In this document: one piece after another, positions 38,088-49,194 of the stretch
Position numbering within the stretch: position 1 is the first letter of the stretch
Layout of the letters: every line of letters starts with the position of its first letter
NCBI RefSeq assembly: GCF_033115175.1
Contig: NC_084838.1
Coordinates: forward strand, 42,201,468 to 42,265,467
Source of the DNA: Lepus europaeus
Taxonomy: Eukaryota; Chordata; Mammalia; Lagomorpha; Leporidae
DNA: 64,000 nucleotides
Direction of reading: 5' to 3'
Notes under the pieces: model-generated
The model's input: the letters and a program-made list of their open reading frames with translations, nothing else
What the model was told of the DNA's origin: nothing
The model's database searches: none
Translations under genes and position numbers: made by a program

Positions 38088-38432
38088 TGTTTTAAAACAT
38101 GTTTATTTTATTTATTTGAAAGAGTTACAGAGAGAGGTAGAGCCAGAGAGAGAGAGAGAGAGAGAGAGAGAGGTCTTCTATCTGTTGATTCACTCCCCAA
38201 ATGGCTGCAATGGCTGGAGCTGGGCTGATCTGAAGCCAGGAGCCAGGAGCTTCTTTCGGGTCTCCCATGTGTGTGCAGAGGCCCAAGGACTTGGGCCATC
38301 TTCTACTGCTTTCCCAGGCCGAAGCAGAGAGCTGGATAGGAAGTGGAGCAGCCAGGACTCAAACTGGTGCCCATGTGGGATGCAGGCTCTGCAGGTTGGG
38401 GCTTTAACCCACTGCACCACAGTGGCGGCCCC
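38088..38432 (-). mobile_element. CSINE, antisense
   Basis: Perfect 12-bp duplication 'ctcattactcat' at 38076-38087 and 38433-38444. It contains a GA repeat at 38146-38171. Confidence 0.95.
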
Positions 38433-38876
38433 CTCATTACTCATATCACATTACTCATATCATTAGAGAAACCTATGCATCCTTCAAAGCAGGTGTGTGG
38501 AGATCAAAGCTAAATTATGAACAGCAAAGAAACAAACCATTATCTCAGAAGCACCAACTGCTGCATGATTGCAATGGTGAAAGGTTTTAATATTAACTTA
38601 AAAAATTTAAACTGTAGTGTTCCTCTTAATAATGAAGACTTTAAGACTCTTCTGGTACATGTAAATAAAATGTAAAGGCAAAGGGTATCAATTATTAAAT
38701 GAATTTATGTCATATCAACTAGAATGATTCAGATCCTGCTCCTTCCTCCTCCAAAAGCCATTCTTTATCCAAGAAAATCATTCAAAAACAAGGAAGGAAA
38801 TAATACATTGGTTGGAAGAAAAAATAAGAAAAGAGAAAGAAGGAAAAGAAAAATTATCCTTCTGAAAGACTTAAAA

Positions 38877-39222
38877 GGGGCTGGTGCTGTGGGGTAGTAG
38901 ATTAAGCTTCCACCTGTGGTGCTGGCATCCCTTACGGGCACCGGTTTGAGCTCTGACTGCTCCACTTCTGATACTTCTTCCTACTAATACACCTGGAAAA
39001 GCAGCAGAAGATGGCCCATGTGCCTGGGCTCCTGTACCAACATAGGAGACTTGGAAGTATCTACAAGCTCCTGGCTTTGGATCCTCCCATCTCTGGCAAT
39101 CGTGGCCATTTTGGGGGAGTGAACCAGTAGATGGATGGCCTTTCTCTCTGTGTCTCTCCCTTCTCCATCTGTAACTCTGTCTCTCAAATAAATAAGTAAA
39201 TAAATAATATTTTTTTAAAAAA
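38877..39222 (+). mobile_element. CSINE
   Basis: Head 'ggggctggtgctgtggggta', tail 'aaataaataagtaaataaat'. No clear duplication. Confidence 0.92.
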
Positions 39223-39239
39223 GGATGTCTTACATTTAA

Positions 39240-40183
39240 GAGCACTAGATCTTTCCTTTAAAAAAAAAAAAACCCTGAAAATAGAAGTGTATGATCTAAC
39301 AATGAAATCCATGTCAAAGACACAATTTCACTCTCATGCTCTTTGTAAAATTATCCACAACCACCAAGATATGGAATCAACCTAAGTGTCTATCAGTGGA
39401 TGGAAAATGTGATAGATATACACAGTGGAATATTGCTCAGCCTTAAAGAAGAAGGAGATCCGGTTATGTGCAACAACATGGTGAACAGGAGGAAACATGC
39501 TAAGGGAAACAAGTCAGGCAGAGAAACTCAAATACTGACTCATTTATATGTGAAATCTAAAGAAGTTGGACTCACAGAAATAGATAACACAACAGGGGCT
39601 GGCACTGTGGCGTAGCAGGTAGAGCCACAACCTGCAGTGCCGGCATCCCAAATGAGCGTCAGTTCAAGTCCCGGCTGCTCCACTTCCAATCCAGCTCTCT
39701 GCTATGGCCTGGGAAAGTAGTAAAAGATGGCCCAAGTTCTTGGGCCCCTGCACCTGTGTGGGAGACCAGGAAGAAGCTCTTGGCTCCTGGCTTCAGATTG
39801 GTGCAGCTCCAGCCATTGTGGCCAATTGGGGAGTGAACTAGCAGATGGAAGACCTCTCTCTCTCTGCCTCTCCTTCTCTCTTTGTATAACTCTCACTTTC
39901 AAATAAATAAATAAATCTTTGAAAAATAGATAATACAATGGTGGTTATCAGAGGAGGGAAGAAGTGAGTGGGAGGATTTGGAAAATGCTGATAAAGTCAC
40001 AAAATTTCCATTAGGAGAAATAAATTGAAGAGATTGAGTGCAGACCTTGGTGATGTTACATATCTGAAAATTACAAAGAGTCAATTTCTAATGTCTAACC
40101 ACTAAAAAAGTAAATGATGTGATGGGTATATTAATGAGCTTGATCTAATGATTTAATTTTGTATTAAAAATTATGTGTCACCC
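39240..40183 (+). mobile_element. Ancient L1 3' region, sense, split by a CSINE
   Basis: Typical old-L1 words in order: 'cctaagtgtctatcagtgga', 'tggaatattgctcagcctta', 'ttatatgtgaaatctaaaga', then, after the CSINE, 'tggtggttatcagaggaggg' and 'gtgatgggtatattaatgag'. No open frame. Confidence 0.75.
39593..39923 (+). mobile_element. CSINE
   Basis: 15-bp duplication with one mismatch at 39578-39592 and 39924-39938. Inserted into the old L1. Near-consensus head 'ggggctggcactgtggcgta'. Confidence 0.95.
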
Positions 40184-40245
40184 CATATATATGAGGCCAC
40201 ATCAAAAAGTTAATGGAAAAATTAAATCACAGATACATTTATTTT

Positions 40246-40509
40246 CAGGGGCTGGCACTGTGGCTTAGCAGGTAAAGCCGCCGCCTGCAGTGCTGGCATC
40301 CAATATGGGTGCTGGTTCGAGTCCTGGCTGCTCCACTTCTGATCCAGCTCTCTGTGATGGCCTGGGAAAGCAGTAGAAGATGGCCCAACTCCTTGGGCCT
40401 CTGAACCTGTGTGGGAGACCAGGAAGAAGCTCCTGGCTCCTGGCTCTGGATCGATGCAGCTCTGACCATTGCAGCCAACTGGGGAGTGAGTGAACCAGCA
40501 GATGGAAGA

Positions 40510-40557
<48 letters not shown>

Positions 40558-40666
40558 CCCCTCTCCCTCTCCCTCTCCCTCTCCCTCTCCCTCTCCCTCT
40601 CCCTCTCCCTCTCCCTCTCTATGCCTCTGCCTCTCTGTAACTCTGCCTTTCAAATAAATAAAAAGC
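40246..40666 (+). mobile_element. CSINE with large CT/hexamer expansion
   Basis: Perfect 13-bp duplication 'atacatttatttt' at 40233-40245 and 40667-40679. The element is 421 bp instead of about 330, because the CT stretch has grown (40511-40620). Confidence 0.95.
40511..40620. repeat. (CT)n followed by (CTCCCT)n
   Basis: About 20 CT units, a short interruption, then about ten CTCCCT hexamers. It explains the artificial EG/RE-repeat frame on the other strand. Confidence 0.96.
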
Positions 40667-40740
40667 ATACATTTATTTTGATGAAAAATTTTTGAAATCC
40701 ATGCAGTTTTTTCATAACATGTATTTTCCATGAATGTTCT

Positions 40741-41137
40741 TTAAAAGACTGATTTATTTGTGGGTAGGAAGGAAGTTATGGGGGGGAGCCACTGTAATAC
40801 AAAAGCTGTACTTTGGAAATTTATATTTATTACATAAAAGTTAAAAAAAGATTAATTTATTTGAAAAGCAGAGTGACAGAGAAAGGCAGAAAGAGAGAGA
40901 TAGATACCTTCTATGCTCTGGTTCACTCCCCAAACGCCCACAACAGCACAAGGCTAGGCCAGGCTGAAGTTAGAAGCCAGGAGCTCCATCCAGGTCTCCC
41001 ACATGGGAGGCAGGAACCCAAGGACTTGGGCCATCACCTATTGCCTCCCAGATACATTAGCAGGAAGCAGGATCAGAGGCTCTGAGTAGCCAGGATCCCA
41101 AGTGCTGGCTTAACCACCAAGACACAACACCCCTCAC
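40741..41137 (-). mobile_element. CSINE, antisense, itself interrupted by an L1 tail
   Basis: It lies in the MITE with a 13-bp duplication (two mismatches) at 40728-40740 and 41138-41150. The tail end of the SINE is split by the L1 fragment at 40761-40846. Confidence 0.85.
40761..40846 (+). mobile_element. Very short rabbit L1 3' end
   Basis: 86 bp matching the L1 tail in sense ('aggaagttatgggggggag', 'ctgtactttggaaatttata', 'acataaaagttaaaa'). Flanked by a 17-bp duplication with two mismatches at 40744-40760 and 40847-40863. An extreme case of 5' truncation. Confidence 0.88.
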
Positions 41138-41493
41138 CCATGAACTTTCTGAGTACTCCTCATATATACAATTATTATTGGTCAGTTAAAATAATATGGA
41201 TAAAAACTTAATTAAAAAGGAAAAAAAGCTGCTGGGTCTTCCTGCACTAGTTGTCACCCTAGACCCCCCACACCAGTGCAGTGTGCCTGTGACTGTATGC
41301 ACACTCTGTTTTTCCTTAGTTTATTCCCTGCTTGTCAGTAAGAACTCTACAGAAAAAAATTACCATGTGTGGTGTTACAGCAGTGTTTTTAAACTTAAGG
41401 AATGTGATAATCCCTTTAGAAAAGGGAAGACAAATGCTTGTGTATTCTCAGTAGTAAATTCTTCTTGTCGCACATTTACCTTAACTATGCACA

Positions 41494-41785
41494 AGGGCCA
41501 GGTGTTTGGTGCAGTGCCTAAATGTCCCTTGGGCTGCGTGCATTCAATATTGGAGTACCTGTGTTGCAGTCTTGGCTCTGCTCCCGATGTTCTCCCTGTG
41601 AGGCAGCAGCAGGATGGCTTAAGTAGTTGGGTCCCTGTCACCCACATGGGAGACTTGAATTGAGTTCTGGGATCTTGGCTTCAGCCTGGCCCAGTCCTGG
41701 CCATTGCAAGCATTTGTAGAGTGAACCAGCAGATGGGAGATTTCTTTCTCTTTGCATTTCAAAAAAATTAAAAAATAAATATTTA
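41494..41785 (+). mobile_element. Old CSINE
   Basis: Worn head 'gggccaggtgtttggtgcag', B-box region degraded, tail 'aaaaaattaaaaaataaat'. Followed directly by an oppositely oriented CSINE. Confidence 0.83.
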
Positions 41786-42120
41786 TTTTTGAAAAAAGAT
41801 TTATTTATTTGAAGGCAGAGTTACAGAGAGGCAGAGGCAGAGAGAGAGAGAGAGAGAGAGGTCTTCCATCTGCTGATTCACTCCTCAGTTGGCCACAACA
41901 GCCAGAGCTGTGCTGATTCATAACCAGGAGCCAGGAGCTTCTTCTGAGTCTCCCATATGGGTGCAGGGGTCCAAGGACTTGGGCCATCTTCTACAGCTTC
42001 CCCAGGCCATAGCAGAGAGCTAGATTGGAAGTGGAGCAGCCGGATCTCAAACTGGCACCCATATGGAATGCCGACACTGCAGATGGTGGCTTAACCCACG
42101 ATGCCATAAGCGCTGGCCCC
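41786..42120 (-). mobile_element. CSINE, antisense
   Basis: Possible duplication 'aaataaat(a/g)tt' across the ends. It forms a tail-to-tail inverted pair with the preceding copy. Confidence 0.92.
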
Positions 42121-42266
42121 TAAATAAATGTTTAAACATTCATGAACATCAAATTACATAATAAGTCACTCTGTAAGGTTTGCTTCAACTATGAAACTGA
42201 AATTGATTTACAAGTTAAATGCAAACAAAAATAAAATTAATAAAATATGAATAATGAATGTGTTTT

Positions 42267-42620
42267 GCCGGTGCTGTGGCTCACTAGGCTAATCCTCCGC
42301 CTTGTGGTGCCGGCACACCGGGTTCTAGTCCCGGTCGGGGCACTGGATTCTGTCCCGGTTGCCCTTCTTCCAGGCCAGCTCTCTGTTGTGGCCTGGGAGT
42401 GCAGTGGAGGATAGCCCAAGTGCTTGGGCCCTGCACCCCATGGGAGACCAGGATAGGCACCTGGCTCCTGCCTTTGGATCAGCATGGTGCGCCGGCTGCA
42501 GCGCACCGGCCACGGCGGCCATTGGAGGGTGAACCAACGGCAAAGGAAGACCTTTCTCTCTGTCTCTCTCTCTCACTGTCCACTCTGCCTGTCAAAAATT
42601 AAAAAAAAAAATTTTTTTTA
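42267..42620 (+). mobile_element. Young CSINE
   Basis: 16-bp duplication with one mismatch, 'aataatgaatgtg(t/c)tt', at 42250-42265 and 42621-42636. Young-subfamily head 'gctcactaggctaatcctcc'. It contains a duplicated 'gcgcaccgg' region near 42490-42512. Confidence 0.95.
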
Positions 42621-42664
42621 AATAATGAATGTGCTTTAATTAAAACATAACAAGTGCCACTGGT

Positions 42665-42988
42665 GGAACTGGTGCTGTGGTGTAGTGGGTAAAGCTGCCA
42701 CCTGCAACACTGGCATCCTATGTGGGCACTGGTTCAAGTCCTCGCTGCTCTACTTCTGATTAGCTGTTTGTTAATGGCCTAGGAAACCAGCAGAAGATGG
42801 CCTAAGTACTTGGGCCCCTGCACCCACATGGAGACTGGGATGAAGCTCCTGGTTCCTAGCTTTGCCTTGGCCCAGTCCTGGTTGTTGCCATCCGTGAGTG
42901 AACCAGGGCATGGAAGACCTCACTTTGTCTCTCCCTCTCCTCTCTCTCTCTCTGTACCTCCGATTTTCAAATAAATAATTTTAAAAAG
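42665..42988 (+). mobile_element. CSINE
   Basis: Head 'ggaactggtgctgtggtgta', B-box 'ggttcaagtcctcgctgc', tail 'caaataaataattttaaaaa'. No clear duplication. Confidence 0.9.
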
Positions 42989-44244
42989 GAATGCATCTAA
43001 TAGCAGAAATATGCATTTGGGGATTCCATGTTTTATTGTGTATTGCCTTAACTTTTAACATGCTGGGGCATCATCTGTGTCACTGAGAGTCATTTTCACA
43101 CAATGACATTAATTTGAACCAATTCACAGTTTTGATGAGCTGATCTCCTTAATGGCACCATCCAAAATGACAAAGTAACAAAATATTTTTGCAAAGGAAA
43201 AGGCATAATAATAATGTTTTTATTTTGCCTCTTGTTACCTCACTCAGTGAGTTGTTGCTGGTGGGTCCCCACAACGATGGGAATCTGGGTCCTGCATGGG
43301 GTGTTATCAGGGGACAGTCCTCACCGATTCCCTACAGCAGATGCCTGTGACACCATATTCATAAACGTGGTAGGACGCCATCCGTTCTCCCGTGTAGTTG
43401 GGAACACAGCAGATTTGGCTATTTGGTGATTAGGTGGTTATCCAAGTGACCCAGAATACACTAAGTTCTAAAGATTAGCGAAGTGAGAACACAACGCTTA
43501 GGAACTCCCATAGAAAACTTGAGCACTCCCTCTGTGTTAGTGAGATTAGTCAGCAGCTTTCTAGAATGACTGGCATCACTTGCTACTGGAAGTGCCAGAG
43601 GCTGACTAGAAGAACGAGTTTGAGCAAGTGAGCATTCCCATGACCACTACACAATTATGGCATCAGGCAAGCCACTGGCTCTGATCATCTGAGAAGGAGA
43701 CTTAGGTGGTGGCAATCATGCCATTGGCGCTCCCATTGTTCCATCTAGGGAACCAACATCCATCTAGGGAGACAGACCTAGTGTGTGACCTTCTGCCTTT
43801 GTAAATTACAAACTTCACCATGAGATTGCTCGTTGCATTGGCTTCTGTATATCTAAAAAGACACTGCAAAAAAGTTTCAAGGCAGAATTTCCGGGAGAAT
43901 GCCTAGTCTTACTCATCTTCACAGATTTCTCTGATCCACTTGAGCAACTTTCACTCGACAACAAAACCAATCTGAAGAACAAGATGAAAGGGTCCTACAG
44001 GGAGACACAGGAATTCCTGGAGAAATCAGGTTTTCTTTTTTTTGGGGGGGGGGGGGGCTTAAGCATATTTACAGTAAAGATGACACAACGGCTTTTTTTT
44101 TTCAGCTAATGAATTTATTAGCATTTCAAAGGGTAACCATGAGGACAGCAACACTATAAAGCCCAGACATACAAGACTGGCAGGTGTGATGTGTGACATT
44201 TCAGAACCTCCTCTCTACACTGAGCTGTTGCACACAAAGTTGAT
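42989..44244. other. Unassigned non-coding stretch
   Basis: Mostly unique by eye. A + strand frame without ATG runs open for about 90 codons at about 43786-44060, but nothing links it to a known protein. G14 run at 44044-44057. Confidence 0.45.
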
Positions 44245-44255
44245 AAAGGCTTTTT

Positions 44256-45203
44256 AAAAAAACTTTTATTTAGTAAATATAAATTTCCAAAGTACAGTTT
44301 ATAGATTACAATGGCTTCTGCCCCCATAACTTCCCTCCCAACTGCACCCCTCCCATCTCCCACTCCCTCTCCCATTCCATTCACATCAAGATTCATTTTC
44401 AATTCTCTTTATATACAGAAGATCAATTTAGTATATATTAAGTAAAGATTTCATCAGTTTGCACCCACACAGAACATGAAGTGTAAAATACTGTTTCAGT
44501 ACTTGTTATAGCATTAATTCACATTGAACAACACATTAAGGACAGAGATCCTACATGACGAGTAAGTGCACAGTGACTCCTGTTGTAGACTTAACAATTT
44601 GACACTCTTGTTTATGGCATCAGTAATCTCCCTACGCTCTAGTCATGAGTTGCCAAGGCTATGGAAGCCTTTTGAGTTCGCTGACTTTGATCTTATTCCA
44701 ACAAGGTCATAGTCAAAGTGGAAGTTCTCTCCTCCCTTCAGAGAAAGGTACCTCCTTCTTTGATGTCCCGTTCTTTCCAGTGGGATCTCACTCACAGAGA
44801 TCTTTCATTTAGTTTTTTTTTTTTTTTTTGACAGAGTGTCTTGGCTTTCCATGCCTGAAATACTCTCATGCGCTTTTCAGCCAGATCTGAATGCCTTAAG
44901 GGCTGATTCTGAGGCCAGAGTGCTGTTTAGGACATCTGTCATTCTATGAGTCTGCTGTGTATCCCGCTTCCCATGTTGGATCTTTCTCTCCCTTTTTAAT
45001 TCTATCAGTTAGTATTAGCAGACACTAGTCTTGTTTGTGTGATCCCTTTGACTCTTAGACCTATCAGTGTGATCAATTGTGAACTGAAATTGATCACTTG
45101 GACTAGTGAGATGGCATTGGTACATGCAACCTTGATGGGATTGTATTGCAATCAGACTTGCTCCAAATGGTGGAGTTAGAAATGTGCCAGGGGATTCCAA
45201 TAC
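44256..45203 (-). mobile_element. 5'-truncated rabbit L1 (3' UTR), antisense
   Basis: 948 bp. 11-bp duplication 'aaaggcttttt' at 44245-44255 and 45204-45214. It shows the standard rabbit L1 3' UTR: tail, an internal A-rich tract (T17 on this strand, 44813-44829), then 'gacagagtgtcttggctttc' and the region up to 'ccaggggattccaatac'. This is the reference against which the chimera at 28848 differs. Confidence 0.92.
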
Positions 45204-45214
45204 AAAGGCTTTTT

Positions 45215-45542
45215 TTTTTTAAAGATTGATTTATTTATCTGAAAGTAAGAGTTACACAGAGAGAGAAGGAGAGGCAGAGAGAGAGGTCTTCCATCCACTG
45301 ATTGACTCCCCAGTTGGCCCCAAAGGTCAGAGCTGCACCGATCCGAAGCCAGGAGCCAGGAGCTTCTTCTGGGTCTCCCATGTGGGTGCAGGGGCCCAAG
45401 GACTTGGGCCATCCTCCACTGCTTTCCCAGGCCATAGCAGAGAGCTGGAACGGAAGTGGAGCAGCCAGGACTTGAACTTGTGCCCATATGGGATACTGGC
45501 ACTGCAGGTGGTGGCCCCACCTGCTACGCCACAGCACTGGCC
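45215..45542 (-). mobile_element. CSINE, antisense
   Basis: Inserted exactly at the edge of the preceding L1, reusing its T-rich flank. Possible short duplication 'caaaggct' / 'ccaaggct'. Well preserved. Confidence 0.92.
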
Positions 45543-46400
45543 ACCAAGGCTCTTAAATCTGGAACTGAAAGAGGGAAGGGAACTTTGCAGTGGGACTCCC
45601 ATCTCAGCTCAGTCTGGGACCAGGCCTTGTCGCCAAATCAGCCCTGTCTGCCCACAGCTCCTGAAACCCACGGCCTGGAGCTCCCGTCTGCCCCAACTAC
45701 ACTCTGCCAGGGCACAAACCAGCCCCCCACCAGCTTTTAAAAACACAGCTGGGGTGCAGACTGCTATTCGATCCAAAGCTGGAGGTAAGTTTGCCGACAG
45801 AGCCACCTTCTCAGCTTGTCTCCCTGCCCCTTGTGTTCCTTTCCCTGTATGCTGTAGCTCCTTGCCGGGGCTGTGGCCTTGCCTGCTGAGGTCTCCCACA
45901 GGACGTGGGAATCACTGTATTTAATTTGAGCAAGCAAGGGTGCCCTCTGGTGGGAGTGTCTCGTGCTGCTCCCGGGCCTCTGAATTTGCGAGTTCACCTT
46001 TCTCAGTTGTGCTAGAGAGAACCTACTCTCTCACGGCATTGTTCTTATTCAACTCACAGCCACCGGCAAATGGGAAGGGGTAGAAAATGTAGCTGCTCTA
46101 AAAATGGCAGAGGTGTAATAAAACATCTTTCTAATAGATATTCATTTTCTTTTCTTTTTCAAATGTGATAGTGGTTTGGGGAGTGTAAGCCCAAATGACG
46201 GTCCCAAATGGGAGTAATTACCAGATGTATTTGACTCCATTCATTCAAAGGAAACATTTATTTGGGTTCTCAAAGGCCTCGTTGGGGACATAATGTGGTC
46301 CTTCCTAGGATGGCTAGGCACTCAGGGACTTCCTCTCATTTGAATATCAACTGTTTGGATCTCATGGTAAGAGTTGCGAGCTCTCAACTAACTAGGCTGC
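45543..46400. other. GC-rich unassigned segment
   Basis: The first 450 bp are GC-rich, with a TATA-like 'cttttaaaaac' near 45736 and a consensus splice donor GTAAGT at 45785-45790. The frame 45226-45924 starts inside the CSINE and is not a credible gene. It may be an unrecognised repeat or the start of a non-coding transcript. Confidence 0.35.
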
Positions 46401-46415
46401 AAATTTCAGCCCAAA

Positions 46416-46710
46416 GGCCGGCGCCGTGGCTCAGTAGGCTAATCCTCCGCCTTGCGGTGCCGGCACACCAGGTTCTAGTCCCAGTCGGGGCACCGATCCT
46501 GTCCCGGTTGCCCCTCTTCCAGGCCAGCTCTCTGCTGTGGCCAGGGAGTGCAGTGGAGGATGGCCCAAGTGCGCCGGCCGCAGCGCGCTACCGCGGCGGC
46601 CATTGGAGGGTGAACCAACGGCAAAAGGAAGACCTTTCTCTCTGTCTCTCTCTCTCTCTCACTGTCCACTCTGCCTGTCAAAAATTTAAAAAAAAAAATT
46701 ATAAAAAAAA
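46416..46710 (+). mobile_element. Young CSINE with internal deletion
   Basis: Perfect 15-bp duplication 'aaatttcagcccaaa' at 46401-46415 and 46711-46725. Compared with the copy at 47884 it lacks the block from 'gtccttgggccc' to 'atcagcgcgg', joining 'gatggcccaag' to 'tgcgccggcc'. Confidence 0.95.
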
Positions 46711-46799
46711 AATTTCAGCCCAAAATGTAGCTGTGATAAGACAGAATGGAAATTAAGAGTAGATTCAGCCCGCTATTATTTACTACTTCAGGGTGTAGG

Positions 46800-47400
46800 T
46801 TTAAAGAAACTCTGTATTTGAAACAACTCCAAATACACACAAAATAATACATGAGAGAAGAATATAATGATCCCCTATTTAACTATCAGCTTCAGCGGTC
46901 GCTGGTTCATTACTAGTCTGATTTCCTTCATACATAATTTTTCCCTCCTAGTTATTTAGAAGTAAATTCTAGGCACCATATCCTTTCATGCATAAACATT
47001 ATAAAAAGGATCTCTAAAAGACCAGAGCCCCCTTTAAAAATATAACCTCAATATTATTATATACAAAAATTCTCTAATATCGTAAAATATCAAGGTAACA
47101 AAGTTCCTTCTTTTAATCTATGAGTTCTTCATTCTTTTTGCCTTCTATAAATTTTTAAGAAGCTGAATAATTGAAACTCTTATGATCTGGGTTTATCTGA
47201 ATGTATCATTTTAGTGTTGTATAAAGAGTTCCTCTGCCCTCTGTATTTATTTAAATAAATAGTTAGATCTAGGATTTGATCAGATTCAGGTTCAATTTTT
47301 TTCCCCACAGGCACTACAGCAACTTTCCACCAGGAGGCGCACTTGCTTTTTTGAGATGTCCACCCCGTTGCTGGACAACCACTGCAATGGTTCATTTAAA
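46800..47400 (+). repeat. Ancient mammalian repeat, probably old L1 3' region
   Basis: Recognisable chain: 'taaattctaggcaccatatc', 'aaaaaggatctctaaaagac', 'aatatcgtaaaatatcaa', 'tagttagatctaggatttga', 'tcagattcaggttcaatttt', 'ccaccaggaggcgcact'. This order recurs in old mammalian repeats; I cannot give the exact family. Confidence 0.5.
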
Positions 47401-47869
47401 TGAACCAACTTGCAAGATTGTGATATTCTAATTCTGCCATTCCTTCTTTTAAAAATAGCTTTAAATACCTGTTTGAAGGCATTTCCCTCATAACTTCTTT
47501 TTCACAGCAGATTTTAAATAATGAGTTGGTTTCTTAACAGCATACAAAAGTAACAAATGAAATTTGTTTTGGAAATGATTTTAAATTCATGAATGTTATG
47601 GTATTTGATACTTTTCAATCCACTTAAGTCATCATACTTACTGCTGTTCAAAGTTTTCCATCTTTGACCAATTCAAGTCTATTTAGGTTGGCTCCTAAAT
47701 GCTTTGGACATGATCCTACTAATCTTTAAAAATTTCTCTTTCTGGTATGACAAGATGTCCTAGGATTCTTTAACATTTTCTAACCCAAATGTGGAATTAG
47801 TAATTTTTCCAAAATGGGGCCTGGGGACCACTGGAAATCCCTGTGGCCCTGTTATGGGATTGTGAGAAC
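47401..47869. other. Unassigned non-coding stretch
   Basis: AT-rich. No gene or clear repeat. Confidence 0.5.
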
Positions 47870-47883
47870 AAAATTATATTCAC

Positions 47884-48252
47884 GCTGGCGCCGCGGCTCA
47901 CTAGGCTAATCCTCCGCCTTGCGGCGCCGGCACCCCGGGTTCTAGTCCCGGTCGGGGCACCGATCCTGTCCCGGTTGCCCCACTTCCAGGCCAGCTCTCT
48001 GCTGTGGCCAGGGAGTGCAGTGGAGGATGGCCCAAGTCCTTGGGCCCTGCACCCCATGGGAGACCAGGAGAAGCACCTGGCTCCTGCCATCGGATCAGCG
48101 CGGTGCGCCGGCCGCAGCGCGCTACCGCGGCGGCCATTGGAGGGTGAACCAACGGCAAAAGGAAGACCTTTCTCTCTGTCTCTCTCTCACTGTCCACTCT
48201 GCCTGTCAAAAAAAAAAAAAAAGAAAAAAAAAAGAAAAACAACAGACAAAAA
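47884..48252 (+). mobile_element. Young full-length CSINE
   Basis: Perfect 14-bp duplication 'aaaattatattcac' at 47870-47883 and 48253-48266. GC-rich, little CpG decay ('gccgcggctcac', 'gcgccggccgcagcgcgcta'), long A-rich tail. It shares with the copy at 46416 the variant 'caccgatcctgtcccgg', so both come from one recent source lineage. Confidence 0.96.
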
Positions 48253-48266
48253 AAAATTATATTCAC

Positions 48267-48814
48267 AAAAATATCAAGATGCCATTTTCCACTTTAAACT
48301 CTCCACTCTCTCACAAATGTACATGGAATTTTCCAGAAGCTAGACTGTGATATATGACTGAATGCAACAGCAGTTACAAGAATTCTGCCATCATTTTAAA
48401 GCCAGATATTAAGGATATTTACAAAAATGTAAAACAATGCCATTCTTGCTAAATTTTGCTAATATGTACAATGTTTTACAATGTTTTAATTTCTAATACA
48501 GTAAACATCAATAGTAAATAAAAGCTCTCTGGAGTCTCAAACAATTTTAAGTGATTAAAGAATCTTTGGAGCAAAACACTTATGAACTGCTTCTTCAAGG
48601 AGACTGGTTCCTTTTAATGGAAAATGATATTTTTAGAAATCATAATTGAGGAACAGTAGACGTTCTTGGTTACTGAACTGGCCATTTTTTAGGACATTAT
48701 TAACACACAGAACTAAGTCAAAATGATACATATTTTTAAAGATAAAGCACATCATATATTCATACTGATTCTTCCTACTCAAAATTCAGGACTACAGCTT
48801 TTGTTTAAAGTCAT
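48267..48814. other. Unassigned AT-rich stretch
   Basis: No gene or clear repeat seen. Confidence 0.5.
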
Positions 48815-48820
48815 ACAATT

Positions 48821-48888
48821 TATATATATATGTATATATATACACACACACACATAAACACACACACATATATATGTATATATATAAT
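48821..48888. repeat. Compound (TA)n/(CA)n microsatellite
   Basis: Begins within the left target duplication of the next CSINE ('acaatttatatat' at 48815), suggesting growth from the duplicated TA-rich site. Confidence 0.9.
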
Positions 48889-49194
48889 TAAAAGATGTAT
48901 TTGTTTATTTTGAAAGAGTTGCAGAGAGAGAGGGAGAGAGATCTTCTATCCACTGGTTCACTCCCCAGATGGCTGCAACAGCCAGCACTAGGCCAGGCTG
49001 GAGCGAGGAGCTTCCTCTGGGTCTCCCACGTGGGTGGCAGGGGCCTAAACACTTGGGCCATCTGTTGCGACTTTACCAGGCTATTAGCAGGGAGCTGCAT
49101 TGGAAGTGGAGCAGGTGGGACAAGAAGCGGCACCAATATGGGATGTCAGCATCACAAGTGGCCCCGTACCCATCACGCCACAGTGCCGGTTCCC
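48889..49194 (-). mobile_element. CSINE, antisense
   Basis: The right duplication 'acaatttatatatgta' begins at 49195. The left copy (from 48815) is separated from the element by the expanded TA/CA tract. Confidence 0.9.

Larger units (their letters stand above)
40186..41168. mobile_element. Short palindromic DNA transposon (MITE-like), broken by three retroelements
   Basis: The ends are an 11-bp perfect inverted repeat: 'tatatatgagg' at 40186-40196 and its complement at 41158-41168. Inverted similarity continues inward ('aaaagttaatgg' against the complement of 'ccatgaactttctg'). Removing the inserted elements leaves a core of about 140 bp with no coding capacity. The ends begin with TA, as in mariner/Tc1-type elements. 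Family name not assigned. Confidence 0.6.

Noticed and set aside
40222..40731. 169-codon minus-strand frame with EG/RE repeats
   Set aside because: Pure product of the CT/CTCCCT repeat in a CSINE.
43786..44060. About 90 open codons on the + strand without ATG ('DFSDPLEQLSLDNKTN' part)
   Set aside because: It looks protein-like in composition, but I recognise no family. A run of this length is expected by chance in 64 kb; it ends in a poly(G) tract.
45226..45924. 232-codon + strand frame
   Set aside because: The first half is an antisense CSINE and the second half is unassigned GC-rich DNA. There is no family resemblance.
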